A stretch of DNA of 64,000 nucleotides from Glaciibacter superstes DSM 21135 (GTDB lineage: Bacteria; Actinomycetota; Actinomycetes; Actinomycetales; Microbacteriaceae), in assembly GCF_000421145.1 (NCBI RefSeq), contig NZ_ATWH01000003.1, positions 186,001-250,000 of the forward strand, given 5' to 3'. The notes below the pieces were generated by a model that had not been told where the DNA came from, ran no database searches, and was given only the letters and a program-made list of their open reading frames with translations. The translations under genes and the position numbers were made by a program. Positions within the stretch are counted from its first letter, which is position 1, and the number at the start of each line of letters is the position of its first letter. Of this stretch, positions 46,895-57,592 are shown in pieces.

Positions 46895-47395
46895 TCAGGA
46901 ATGAGGTACGGCGTATTTGAATCCCACATGCGACGCCGTGAAGCCGAGTCGCTCGTAGAAGCGATGGGCGTCGGTACGCGCTGCGTCAGACGTGAGCTGA
47001 ACAAGCTGGGCACCGAACTCGGGGGCGCTTGCAACCGCCCAGCGGATCATCGCTCCCCCGATTCCGCGGTTCCTCTGGTCTGACCGCACGCGAACCGCCT
47101 CGATCTGGAGTCGCGATGCCCCAACACGCGCGAGCCCAGGGATGACCGTGAGCTGCATCGTGGCAACAACCTCACCCTCCGGCGTCGCTGCGACCAGCAG
47201 CTGCTGCGCCGAATCGGCCGCGATCGCGTCGAATGCCCTCTCGTACGCCGGCAAATCCTCCGCACGGTCGGTGTCTCCCCTGGCGGCACTGACCGGATCA
47301 TCGGCGAGAAGCTCAAGAATCACCGTTAAGTCGTTTTGTGTTGCTTCGCGCAAGGCAATCGAGCCAGTGGCGAGGATGAGAGTGGAGTCGACCAT
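46895..47395 (-). CDS. GNAT family N-acetyltransferase
   Basis: A 166-residue acetyl-CoA dependent transferase. It has the N-terminal LREATQNDLTVILELLADD, the strand VVATMQLTVIPGL, the acetyl-CoA motif VRSDQRNRGIGGAMIRWA (Q/RxxGxG/A) and the C-terminal AHRFYERLGF. The frame is open far upstream, but the ATG at 47395 fits the family start, although AAGG directly abuts it. The acceptor is unknown. It is codirectional with the exonuclease gene upstream. Confidence 0.88.
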   Translation of the reverse strand: MVDSTLILATGSIALREATQNDLTVILELLADDPVSAARGDTDRAEDLPAYERAFDAIAADSAQQLLVAATPEGEVVATMQLTVIPGLARVGASRLQIEAVRVRSDQRNRGIGGAMIRWAVASAPEFGAQLVQLTSDAARTDAHRFYERLGFTASHVGFKYAVPHS

Positions 47396-47441
47396 CCTTC
47401 GAGTATTCCAGCCAATAGCCAGTGACTGACGCAAGACCGCC

Positions 47442-48380
47442 TCAAGTACCCGGCACGTCATTTCCCAGCGCACGAAGGGCGCGAGTCGCCGGGCTACCGA
47501 GCCCCCACTCGTCGGCGAGGTGCGCGAAGGAGCTACGAGCCTCGGCGGAGAGCGGCCGGATCTGCGCATCGAACTGCCCGAGGTCGAGTCCCTGCACGAC
47601 TTCGACGACCTGCGGGGCCACGGCCAGGTACTCGGCAGCAGCAGCGATCTTCGCCCGAATGGTCGACGACATCGTTGACGACACATCCGCGGCCGCCGCG
47701 ATGATTCCGTCGAGGCTGGCATACTCCTGCAGCAGGTTCGCCGCGGTCTTCTCACCGATTCCGGCGACGCCCGGCAGCCCGTCTGAGGCGTCGCCACGGA
47801 GCACCGCGAAGTCTGCGTACTGCCGTGGCGTGACTCCGTACTTGCCGACGATGACCTCCTCGGTCATCACCTCAAGCTTGCTCATGCCGCGTGCGGTATA
47901 TACCAGGCGAACGTCTGACGCATCGTCGACGAGCTGGAACAGGTCGCGGTCACCCGTCACAATGTCGACGGGAATCGTTGATTGCGTGGCCAGAGAGCCG
48001 ATCACATCATCCGCCTCATGATCCGCGGCACCGACGACGCTGATGTGAAGCTCGGCCAGTACGCGCCTGATCATCGGAATCTGCGTGACAAGCGCATCCG
48101 GCGTCTCCTCGACGTCGACGCCACCTGCAACGACATCAACCACACGATGCGCCTTGTAACTGGGGATGAGATCGACCCTCCACTGTGGACGCCAGTCGTC
48201 GTCCCAGCACGCAACCAGATGCGTCGGCGCGTAATCACCGACCAGCCGCGCGATGAACTCCAGCAATCCCCTCACTGCATTGACGGGAGTACCGTCTGGA
48301 GCCCTGATCGTGTCTGGCAGGCCGAAGAAGGCGCGAAAATACAGTGAAGCGGTATCGAGGAGCATCAGACGCTCTGTCAC
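47442..48380 (-). CDS. 5'-3' exonuclease (PolI N-terminal/flap nuclease family)
   Basis: A 312-residue stand-alone nuclease resembling the 5' nuclease domain of DNA polymerase I. Metal-binding aspartates are in MLLDTASLYFRAFFG, ADHEADDVIGSLA and VTGDRDLFQLVDD, and the helix-hairpin-helix is GLPGVAGIGEKTAANLL. It may process RNA primers or flaps alongside PolI. The open frame extends to 48422; the GTG at 48380 is chosen from family length, with an ATG at 48365 as alternative, and no ribosome binding site decides. Confidence 0.9.
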   Translation of the reverse strand: MTERLMLLDTASLYFRAFFGLPDTIRAPDGTPVNAVRGLLEFIARLVGDYAPTHLVACWDDDWRPQWRVDLIPSYKAHRVVDVVAGGVDVEETPDALVTQIPMIRRVLAELHISVVGAADHEADDVIGSLATQSTIPVDIVTGDRDLFQLVDDASDVRLVYTARGMSKLEVMTEEVIVGKYGVTPRQYADFAVLRGDASDGLPGVAGIGEKTAANLLQEYASLDGIIAAAADVSSTMSSTIRAKIAAAAEYLAVAPQVVEVVQGLDLGQFDAQIRPLSAEARSSFAHLADEWGLGSPATRALRALGNDVPGT

Positions 48381-48442
48381 ACCAACATCATGGCATGCGC
48401 GCGTGCGGTGCGCCCAGAACAATCGTGCTCAGGAATTGGCAC

Positions 48443-49069
48443 TCAGGAGTTGGCGCTTATCAGGGGAACGACGGCGAGCAACGTCGGAATGGTGATGATC
48501 CCGAAGAGAATGACCAGCGCAACACTTGTCATCACGGGGTGCCGCTCCCATCGAGTGAGGTTCTGCCGGAATGGCGACCGCCGCAGTTGCGGCCAGGTCA
48601 TCGCATCGTCGACGACGCGCACCGGCACATCATAAAATTCGACCACTCGCCAGAAGTCGTCGGTGTGCCACACCTGTCCGCGCATCCGGAGCAGCGTACG
48701 ACAGCGGTCATCAACCAGGAACATCTGCTGCGAGATCGTGTCACTGCTGGAATCCCCGAGCCTGACCACGATGACGGAATCCACCAGAGCGACGGGAGTG
48801 TAGACTTGCCGGCTGAAATATTCACGCTCACGGATGCCGTCGGGCGCGAGCATGATCCCGGCCCCTTTCAAACGCTGTGCGGCGATCGCGAACAGGAGGG
48901 TCAGCGCGATGTGCGCCGAAACGAACGGAACCCACTGCCCGCTCCGGACGGTGACGAGATAGAGGGAAGCGAAGATCGGCAGTGTGAACACCATGAAAGC
49001 CACCCACGCCGACACCCACAGGTCCCGCTTGGGCCGGAATGACGCGGATTCCGCCACAGGTTTCGCCAC
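48443..49069 (-). CDS. Membrane protein of unknown function, possible PH-like domain
   Basis: A 208-residue protein with two membrane helices near the N-terminus (about residues 18-40 and 48-66), a soluble stretch with a beta-rich pattern (GIMLAPDGIREREYFSRQ, VDSVIVVRLGD) that resembles bacterial PH-like domains, and a final membrane helix. No catalytic motif is seen. It diverges from the ROK gene across about 210 bases. The function is not recognised. Confidence 0.7.
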   Translation of the reverse strand: MAKPVAESASFRPKRDLWVSAWVAFMVFTLPIFASLYLVTVRSGQWVPFVSAHIALTLLFAIAAQRLKGAGIMLAPDGIREREYFSRQVYTPVALVDSVIVVRLGDSSSDTISQQMFLVDDRCRTLLRMRGQVWHTDDFWRVVEFYDVPVRVVDDAMTWPQLRRSPFRQNLTRWERHPVMTSVALVILFGIITIPTLLAVVPLISANS

Positions 49070-49281
49070 GTGCGCCGTTTCTTGGTTGCGGGCGAGGACC
49101 CAGCGGTGATTCCCGCCGACGCCACTATGATTCTGCTCGGCGGGTCACAGCGCCTCCCCCGAGCAGCGGCGCGCCTCGCTTCCTTGACACTATCGGCGAC
49201 CGCGCCGCATCCGTCACCCGTTCGGACTTCGGCAGGCCACTACATTGGGATTGTCCGTCACCACTGCGAAAGAATGGGCAC

Positions 49282-50469
49282 ATGTCTGCGACCACTGCCC
49301 CCGGTACACCAGCCTGGCTGGGCGCCTGGAATGACCGGGCCGCCCTGTCACTGCTGCTTGAGCACGGCCCGCTCAGCCGGGTGCGCATGGCGGAACTCGG
49401 CGAGATGTCCAAACCGACGGCATCACTCGTCGTGACGAGACTCGAATCGGCCGGGCTCATCCGCCCGGCGGGCGAGACCAGCACCGGTCCTGGGCGGCCG
49501 GCGAAGACCTACGTCGCACGCGCCGACCTGGTTCTGGGGGTCGCGATCGATATCGATGCGAAGCGCATCCGTGCCTGTCTGGTCGACGCCGTGCGCACCG
49601 TGCACGAAACCGTCGAGCTTTCCGTTTCGGCGCTCGCCCATGACCGCGATGCCGTGCGGGAGATCCGAGACGCCGTGCACGCAGCGTGCCGGCCGAGTGG
49701 CGCCGACCCGGCATCCGTTCTCAAGATATGCATCGGGGTTCAGGGCTACCTCCACACCCAGCGCGACGACCTGCTCGACAGCGAGACTCTGCCCGGCTGG
49801 CCGCGCACCGGCGTGCGGGAGTTGCTCGAGAACGAACTCGGCTTCACCGTTCAGATCGACAACGACGTGAACCTGGCCGCCGTCGCCGAACGCCTGGCAG
49901 GGTCGGCGACGGATGCCGCAAGCTTCGCCCTGCTCTGGCTCGGCAACGGTCTCGGGGCGGCCATCGACCTGGAAGGCACGCTCTTCCGCGGCACCTACGG
50001 CGCGGCAGGTGAGATCGGGTTCCTGCCGGCTCCCCACGGACTCCAGGGCAGAGACGGATCGCCCGCCCGCGACCTGCAAGACGTCATGGGCGGTAAAGCG
50101 ATGGTGCGCCTCGCCCGCGAACACGGCGTGCACGGGCGGGGCCTTACCGGGATTCTCGAGGCTCTGGAAACCAGTGAAGCGCGCGGCGGGTTCCTGATTG
50201 AACTCGCACGGAGAATGGCGTTCGGCGTTGTGCCCTTGCTCGCGGTCGTCGACCCAGAACTCGTGGTGCTCGGTGGTCCGACCTGCATGGCCGGCGGAGC
50301 GGAACTGGCCGAACTGGTGTCGCAGCAGATTCAGCGCACCAGCCGCTGGTCACCGACGGTGCGAGCGAGCGCCGTGACCGGCAACCCGGTGCTGGTCGGG
50401 GCACAAGAGCTCCTGGCCTCCGACCTGCGAGAGGTACTGCTGGGTCGCGCTGCCCGCTCTGCGGCCTGA
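49282..50469 (+). CDS. ROK family transcriptional regulator
   Basis: A 395-residue NagC/Mlc-like protein. The N-terminal winged helix (about residues 18-75) has SRVRMAELGEMSKPTASLVV. It is followed by an actin-fold ROK domain with VQIDNDVNLAAVAE, LWLGNGLGAAIDLEG, GAAGEIGFLP and a late VVPLLAVVDPELVVLGG. The zinc-site cysteines of classic ROK proteins are not evident after GEIG. The ATG at 49282 fits the family, although the frame is open to 49039. The likely ligand is a sugar; no sugar operon adjoins it. Confidence 0.88.
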   Translation: MSATTAPGTPAWLGAWNDRAALSLLLEHGPLSRVRMAELGEMSKPTASLVVTRLESAGLIRPAGETSTGPGRPAKTYVARADLVLGVAIDIDAKRIRACLVDAVRTVHETVELSVSALAHDRDAVREIRDAVHAACRPSGADPASVLKICIGVQGYLHTQRDDLLDSETLPGWPRTGVRELLENELGFTVQIDNDVNLAAVAERLAGSATDAASFALLWLGNGLGAAIDLEGTLFRGTYGAAGEIGFLPAPHGLQGRDGSPARDLQDVMGGKAMVRLAREHGVHGRGLTGILEALETSEARGGFLIELARRMAFGVVPLLAVVDPELVVLGGPTCMAGGAELAELVSQQIQRTSRWSPTVRASAVTGNPVLVGAQELLASDLREVLLGRAARSAA

Positions 50470-50492
50470 CGCTCACGTTGCCACGGACGTGC

Positions 50493-51296
50493 TCAGGCAG
50501 CAACGGAAGTGGTCTGCGCGGCCGATCCTGCTGCGAGCTGGTGGCCAAGACCGGCTAGAAGCAGCGGCAGCTGGTGCGCGGGAGCAGCCGGCGCTTCGGG
50601 GTGCCATTGCACTCCGGTGATCGGGGCGCTCTCGTGTTCGAGCGCCTCGATGAGTCCGTCTGGAGCGTGCGCCGCGGCAACGAGTCCGTCGCCGAGGCGG
50701 TCAACGCTCTGGTGGTGCGCACTCTGCACAGAGACCTCGCGTGAGCCCAGGCTGCGTGTGAGGGCGCTGTCGGCGGCAAGGATGACACCGTGCTCGGTCA
50801 GCACCTGGTCGATCGGCACCCCGAATGTGCGGTGCACGCCGTCTTCCTTGATGTGCTGCACGATGCTGCCACCGAGCGCCACGTTGATCACCTGGAGTCC
50901 GCGGCAGATGCCAAGCAGCGGTGTGTTGCGGGCCACTGCCCGTCGCACCAGCGCAATCTGCCCTTCGTCGGCGGCCGCGAAGTGCAGGGTCTCCCCCTCA
51001 TACCCTTCATGCGCGCCGTACAGCGCTGGTGTGATGTCTTCGCCACCAACGATGACGACTGCGTCACAGGCATCCGTCGTCTCCAGCAGTTCGGCGACCG
51101 TGACATCCGCCGCCGCCACGCGGGTGACCTGCCAGCCGCCGGCCTCGCCATCGGCGACGACCCGCGAATTGAGCGTCTGCACCTTCGCGTGGTACTCGGG
51201 CCGGTCCGGGCGATGCGCCGTCACTTCGACAACGGCCAGGCGCGGCAGGCCCACACGCGGCAGGTCGACACGCGGCAGATCGAAGGATGCGGACAT
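50493..51296 (-). CDS. Class I glutamine amidotransferase-like hydrolase (gamma-glutamyl-GABA hydrolase family)
   Basis: A 267-residue peptidase C26 protein. The nucleophile cysteine is in LLGICRGLQVINVALGG (about residue 131) and the histidine-glutamate pair in GVQWHPEAP. Family members such as PuuD split gamma-glutamyl-GABA. The N-terminus repeats Leu-Pro-Arg (FDLPRVDLPRVGLPRL), encoded by a short DNA tandem repeat, so the true start may lie further in. No other polyamine genes are nearby, so the substrate is open. Confidence 0.85.
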   Translation of the reverse strand: MSASFDLPRVDLPRVGLPRLAVVEVTAHRPDRPEYHAKVQTLNSRVVADGEAGGWQVTRVAAADVTVAELLETTDACDAVVIVGGEDITPALYGAHEGYEGETLHFAAADEGQIALVRRAVARNTPLLGICRGLQVINVALGGSIVQHIKEDGVHRTFGVPIDQVLTEHGVILAADSALTRSLGSREVSVQSAHHQSVDRLGDGLVAAAHAPDGLIEALEHESAPITGVQWHPEAPAAPAHQLPLLLAGLGHQLAAGSAAQTTSVAA

Positions 51297-51461
51297 GGTG
51301 CAAGTCTCTCGGGTACCGCCCGGTGCGCGCGAGGCGGCGTGTAACAGGCCGAAACAGTTCGACCCGCAGACTGTTCCCCCGTTCTTCCCAGCGAGTTCCT
51401 AGACTCGTCACCGGGCTGGCCGTAAGCTCGCAGAAGGTTCCCAACGCGAGAGAGCAGGCCG

Positions 51462-53561
51462 ATGCGGGCACGATTGATGGTCGGAATCGGGCTGCTTGCT
51501 GCAGCGATGACCGTGACGGTGGGAGTTCCGACTGCCGCCTTCGCAGAGGACCCAGTGGAGTTCGGCTCAAGCCACATCGTCGACAAGGTCGGCGTGCTCG
51601 GCGACCGGGAATCCCAGGTGACCGACGCCGTCGACCGGCTGTACACCGAAACGGGCACCGATCTCTTCGTTGTCTACGTCGACAGCTTCACCGGAGTAGA
51701 CAACCGGGACCAGTGGGCAGACGAGACCGCCGACAAGAACGGGATGGGCGCCACAGACGTGCTGCTCGCCGTTGCGACCGGTGACCGCCAGTACCAGTTG
51801 TCGGTGGCCGGCGACTTCGCACTGACGGATGCGCAATTGGGCGAAGTCGAATCTGTCGCCATTGAGTCGGCGCTACGGGAAAACGACTGGGCCGGCGCCG
51901 CGATCGGGGCAGCAGACGGTCTCACCGCCAGTCTGACCGGTGGCGAGGTGACCGCACCGGATGTCACGCCAGGCGAAGCCCAACCGAGCGGGTCAGGAGG
52001 CGGTTTCAACCCGCTCTGGATCGTGCTCCTCGCTCTCGTTGTCATCGCGATCATCGTCTTCTTCATCGTGCGAAGTCGCCGTCGTGCATCGGGAGGCGCC
52101 GGGAAGAACGGCGGCGTTCCGATCGCCGAACTCAAACAACAGGCGGGCAGCGCGCTCGTTCAGACGGATGACGCAATCAAGACGAGCGAGCAGGAGCTCG
52201 GTTTCGCAATCGCCCAGTACGGTGCTGACTCCACCGTTGAATTCAAGAAGGCGCTGGCAACGGCAAAGGAGCAACTCACCCAGGCGTTCACCCTGCAGCA
52301 ACAGCTCGATGACTCCGCGCCAGACACCGAGGAGCAACAGCGCGCCTGGTACGTGCAGATCGCCGAGCTCTGCGAGGGCGCCAACACCTCGCTCGATGCC
52401 CAGAAGAAATCTTTCGACGCGCTGCGAGCGCTCGAGAAGAACGCACCGGCGGCGGCCGGGGCCGTCGCAGCGGAGGCGGATGGCCTGGATGCTCGCGTCA
52501 CAGCAGCCGAGAGCACCCTCACCACGTTGTCCGCCGGGTACACGGCGGAATCCATCGCCACCGTGGCCGACAACGCCGTCCAGGCCGCAGAACGCCTGGC
52601 TTTCGCGCGGGCCGCACTGACTGATGTCGATGCCAGGCTCGCGGCGGGCGAGACGGCAACGGCGGCCGTCGGCATCCGTTCGGCTGAAGCGGCCGTCGAC
52701 CAGGCCACGGTTTTGGTCGACGCGGTCGACCGGTTGGGCACCGACCTTCGTGCAGCCACCCAGAGTGCGAGTTCGACCATCGCCGATCTGGAAGCCGATC
52801 TGCTCACCGCACGCGGTCTTCCGGTTGGAGACGGCCCGTCTGCCGCGCTTCCCGCCGTGATCGCGTCCACGGAGCGAACGCTCTCCGAGGCGAAGAGCGC
52901 CATGGCATCCGGCCAGATCAACCCCATCGAACTCGGCACAAAGCTAGAAGCCGCCAATGTGCAGATGGACGCCGTGCTGCAGGGAGTGCGCGACGCCGAG
53001 GCGCAGGTCAAGCGCGCCAGGGCTGCACTCGGCCAGGCGATCCAGTCCTCGCACAGCCAGATTTCGGCCGCCGAGGACTTCATCACCACCAGGCGAGGCG
53101 CGGTGGGGGCGGATGCCCGCACCAGGCTCGCCGAGGCCGGTCGGCTGGTCGTTCTGGCCGAGTCGCAGGCCGGGACCGACCCGGAGACGGCCCTCACGTC
53201 TGCCCAGCGTGCCAATTCGCTAGCCGCGGAAGCCGTGCAACTCGCACGAAACGACGTCGGAGGATTCCAGGACGGCGGCTACGAGAGCGACGGCGGGTCT
53301 GGTTACGGCGGGTCTGGCGGCCTGTCCGGGATGTTCGGCGGCAGTTCGTACGGCGGCGGGTCTTCTGGGGGTGGCGGCGACCTCCTGATGGGCGCCATCC
53401 TCGGCGGTCTCTTCAGCGGCGGAGGCGGGGGCGGTGGCCGCTCGTCATCTGGTTGGGGAGGCGGCAGCAGCTCACGCAGCCGGAGTTCGTCTCGCAGCAG
53501 CGGTTCACGCCGCAGCTCAAGCGGTTCACGCTCACGACGCGGGGGTGGCGGCCGCTTCTAG
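51462..53561 (+). CDS. TPM-domain membrane protein with coiled-coil and Gly/Ser-rich tail
   Basis: A 699-residue exported protein. Signal peptide (residues 1-28, AFA), TPM domain (about 35-170, VYVDSFTGVDN, GMGATDVLLAVATGDRQYQLS), one membrane helix (about 183-203), then about 370 residues of Ala-rich helical coiled coil on the cytoplasmic side. The C-terminal 100 residues are Gly/Ser/Arg-rich, ending GSRSRRGGGGRF. Related YgcG-like proteins are tied to membrane or photosystem maintenance. A PspA homologue follows after 90 bases, pointing to envelope stress. Confidence 0.85.
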   Translation: MRARLMVGIGLLAAAMTVTVGVPTAAFAEDPVEFGSSHIVDKVGVLGDRESQVTDAVDRLYTETGTDLFVVYVDSFTGVDNRDQWADETADKNGMGATDVLLAVATGDRQYQLSVAGDFALTDAQLGEVESVAIESALRENDWAGAAIGAADGLTASLTGGEVTAPDVTPGEAQPSGSGGGFNPLWIVLLALVVIAIIVFFIVRSRRRASGGAGKNGGVPIAELKQQAGSALVQTDDAIKTSEQELGFAIAQYGADSTVEFKKALATAKEQLTQAFTLQQQLDDSAPDTEEQQRAWYVQIAELCEGANTSLDAQKKSFDALRALEKNAPAAAGAVAAEADGLDARVTAAESTLTTLSAGYTAESIATVADNAVQAAERLAFARAALTDVDARLAAGETATAAVGIRSAEAAVDQATVLVDAVDRLGTDLRAATQSASSTIADLEADLLTARGLPVGDGPSAALPAVIASTERTLSEAKSAMASGQINPIELGTKLEAANVQMDAVLQGVRDAEAQVKRARAALGQAIQSSHSQISAAEDFITTRRGAVGADARTRLAEAGRLVVLAESQAGTDPETALTSAQRANSLAAEAVQLARNDVGGFQDGGYESDGGSGYGGSGGLSGMFGGSSYGGGSSGGGGDLLMGAILGGLFSGGGGGGGRSSSGWGGGSSSRSRSSSRSSGSRRSSSGSRSRRGGGGRF

Positions 53562-53651
53562 AACCTGTCACCGACATCCGCTCGCCGTCTTCTCCCCATC
53601 AACGTCTCACTGTCAACCACACCATGCACAATCCCCGAAAGGACACGCACA

Positions 53652-54383
53652 ATGAGTAAACAGTCCATCTTTGGCCGCATCTCCCAGCTCGCGAAGGCGA
53701 ACATCAATGCGCTCCTGGACTCCGCTGAAGACCCGAAGCTCATGCTCGACCAGATGGTGCGCGACTACACGAACAGCATCGCCGACGCCGAGAGTGCCAT
53801 TGCCGAGACGATCGGCAACCTGCGGCTGCTCGAGGATGACCACCGCGAAGACGTCGAGGCCGCAGGCGAATGGGGTAACAAAGCCCTGGCCGCCAGCCGC
53901 AAGGGCGACGAACTGCGTGCCTCAGGCAACACGACGGATGCCGACAAGTTCGACAACCTGGCCAAGGTTGCCCTCGGGCGCCAGCTGCAGTCCGAGAAGG
54001 AAGCCAAGGACGCCGACCCGCAGATCGCGTCTCAGACGCAGGTCGTCGAGCAGTTGAAGAACGGCCTCAACGCGATGAAGCAGAAGCTGAACCAGCTGGC
54101 GTCGAAGCGCGACGAGCTCATCGCCCGTTCCAAGACCGCCCAGGCCCAGTCCCAGGTGATGGATGCCGTGAAGAGCATCGACATCATGGACCCGACGAGC
54201 GAGGTCAGCCGGTTCGAAGACAAGATCCGTCGCGAAGAGGCCAAGGTTCGCGGTGCGCAGGAGCTCGCTGCGTCCAGCCTCGATTCCCAGTTCGAGAGCC
54301 TGGAAGACATCGGTGAGCTCACCGAGGTCGATGCCAGGCTCGCCGCGCTGAAGGCCGGGCAGTCGCCGGCAATCGGCCAGTAG
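53652..54383 (+). CDS. PspA/IM30 family membrane-stress protein
   Basis: A 243-residue coiled-coil protein of the ESCRT-III-related PspA/Vipp1 family, which assembles on damaged membranes. The N-terminal amphipathic helix (FGRISQLAKANINALLDSAEDP), the MLDQMVRDYTNSIADAESAIA hairpin helix and the long helices with LASKRDELIARSKTAQAQ are diagnostic. GAAAGGA precedes the ATG. It is probably coexpressed with the TPM protein upstream; a strong terminator follows. Confidence 0.93.
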   Translation: MSKQSIFGRISQLAKANINALLDSAEDPKLMLDQMVRDYTNSIADAESAIAETIGNLRLLEDDHREDVEAAGEWGNKALAASRKGDELRASGNTTDADKFDNLAKVALGRQLQSEKEAKDADPQIASQTQVVEQLKNGLNAMKQKLNQLASKRDELIARSKTAQAQSQVMDAVKSIDIMDPTSEVSRFEDKIRREEAKVRGAQELAASSLDSQFESLEDIGELTEVDARLAALKAGQSPAIGQ

Positions 54384-54410
54384 CACCGACAGAGAGCTCG
54401 ACGCGTGATG

Positions 54411-54437
54411 GCGCCTGCGGGAATATCCCGCAGGCGC
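54411..54437 (+). terminator. Hairpin terminator after the PspA gene
   Basis: Perfect 12-bp arms GCGCCTGCGGGA and TCCCGCAGGCGC with loop ATA lie 27 bases after the stop codon. The next gene starts only 17 bases later on the same strand, so termination here would set it apart as its own unit or reduce readthrough. Confidence 0.75.
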
Positions 54438-54454
54438 TATCGCTTTCCGCAAGC

Positions 54455-55102
54455 ATGACAACTCTCGGACTCATCGGCGCCGGTCACATCGGCAGCCAGC
54501 TCGCACGCCTCGGCGTGGCCAACGGATACGACGTCGTCGTGAGCAACTCGCGCGGCCCCGATACCCTGCAGGACCTGGTCACCGAACTCGGTGACCAGGC
54601 GCGGGCGGCAACCCCCGCAGAGGCCGCTGCCGCAGCTGACCTCGTGGTGGTGACGATTCCCCTGAGCGGGATCGCCTCGCTTCCGGTGGCCGAACTGGCC
54701 GGCAAGATCGTGATCGACACCAACAACTACTATCCGCAGCGCGACGGCAACATTCCGGCGCTCGACGATGAGTCCACGACGGTCTCCGAGCTTCTGCAGG
54801 ACAAGCTGCCGGACTCGAAGGTGGTCAAGGCCTTCAATCACATCTATGCGTCTGCGCTGACCGAGGATGCCCAGCCGACCGGCTCTGACAACCGCAGGGC
54901 GCTCATCGTGGCCGGAGACGACGCATCCGCTCGCCTGCGTGTGACGGAGCTGCTGAACACTTTCGGCTTCGACGCCGTTGACCTGGGTCCGCTCGCCGAG
55001 GGGTGGCGCATCCAGCGCGACACCCCCGGTTACGGCCCGCGCATGAACGATGCCGAATTGCGGGCCGCGACCGTCGCCGCGAAGCGCTACCGCGACATGT
55101 GA
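54455..55102 (+). CDS. F420H2:NADP oxidoreductase-like protein
   Basis: A 215-residue Rossmann-fold protein. The nucleotide motif GLIGAGHIGSQLARL (residues 5-19) and NSRGPDTLQDL are followed by VVTIPLSGI, IDTNNYYPQRDG and VVKAFNHIYA, a pattern shared with NADPH-dependent F420 reductases and related ketopantoate- or pyrroline-reductase-like proteins. F420 use is not proven by sequence. It is convergent with the UbiB-like gene. Confidence 0.82.
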   Translation: MTTLGLIGAGHIGSQLARLGVANGYDVVVSNSRGPDTLQDLVTELGDQARAATPAEAAAAADLVVVTIPLSGIASLPVAELAGKIVIDTNNYYPQRDGNIPALDDESTTVSELLQDKLPDSKVVKAFNHIYASALTEDAQPTGSDNRRALIVAGDDASARLRVTELLNTFGFDAVDLGPLAEGWRIQRDTPGYGPRMNDAELRAATVAAKRYRDM

Positions 55103-55119
55103 CTCATCGGACATGAGGC

Positions 55120-56829
<1,710 letters not shown>

Positions 56830-56834
56830 CTCCG

Positions 56835-57380
56835 TCAGTCCTGAGCGAGAATCGAGTAGAGCCGACGACGTGCCTCGTCGAGCACTGTCACCGCCTGCTG
56901 AACCTGCTCCGGCGAGCCAGTGCGACCCACCTGGGCGGCAGCCTGCGCGAGCTCCACGCCCGCCTTGGGCAGGGCGGTGAACCCGCCATTGTCGCCCGCG
57001 CTCGCGGTCTCCCACGGGGCGGTTGCGCCGGAACCGGCGACCGCCTCGCGCCCAACCTCGGTCAGCGCATAGGTCTTGCGGCCGTTCGACTCCTCTGCGC
57101 TGATCAGCCCCTCGTCGGCGAGCAGCTGCAGCGTCGGGTATACGGAGCCGGCGCTCGGCTTCCAGGCGCCGTTGCTGCGCTCCTCGATTTCCCGGATGAT
57201 CTGGTAGCCGTGCATCGGCTTCTCCGCCAGCAGCGCAAGCACTGCCGCACGCACGTCGCCTCGGCCCATGCGGCTGCCAGCGCGCTTCTCAAATGTCGAT
57301 CGCAATTGCTCCATTACCTGCCACATACCCTCGGCATGGTTACCGGCGCCGAATCCTCCTGCTGGGAACGAATTACCCAT
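56835..57380 (-). CDS. PadR family transcriptional regulator
   Basis: A 181-residue regulator. The winged helix (about residues 40-115) has VRAAVLALLAEKPMHGYQII, GSVYPTLQLLADEGLI and GRKTYALTEVGREA. A C-terminal helical dimerisation part follows (VQQAVTVLDEARRRLYSIL). GGGAGG lies 5 bases before the ATG. It is followed directly by the UbiB-like gene and has an operator-like palindrome upstream, so it probably controls its own operon. Confidence 0.92.
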   Translation of the reverse strand: MGNSFPAGGFGAGNHAEGMWQVMEQLRSTFEKRAGSRMGRGDVRAAVLALLAEKPMHGYQIIREIEERSNGAWKPSAGSVYPTLQLLADEGLISAEESNGRKTYALTEVGREAVAGSGATAPWETASAGDNGGFTALPKAGVELAQAAAQVGRTGSPEQVQQAVTVLDEARRRLYSILAQD

Positions 57381-57402
57381 GATGACCTCCCGCTTGACTA
57401 TG

Positions 57403-57427
57403 AACGATACTCAACGATACATCGTTG
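57403..57427 (-). promoter_or_regulatory. PadR operator-like palindrome
   Basis: Perfect 7-bp arms CAACGAT and ATCGTTG separated by AC (57412-57427), preceded by an extra half-site AACGATAC (57403-57410). It lies 23-47 bases upstream of the PadR start, within the probable promoter region. Confidence 0.6.
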
Positions 57428-57592
57428 TGTTGCCAAGCGACATAGTTCGGGAATGCTCACTGGACAGCGACCTCTAGCGGATCGTTAGCCGGGCGCAGAC
57501 TCTGCGCCGCGCGGCGGAGTCTTCCTCTCGTCCTGGATTCGCCGTAGGCTCCGTCCTGGGCCGTGCAGAACGAATTCTTGGAGGCTGTGCTC

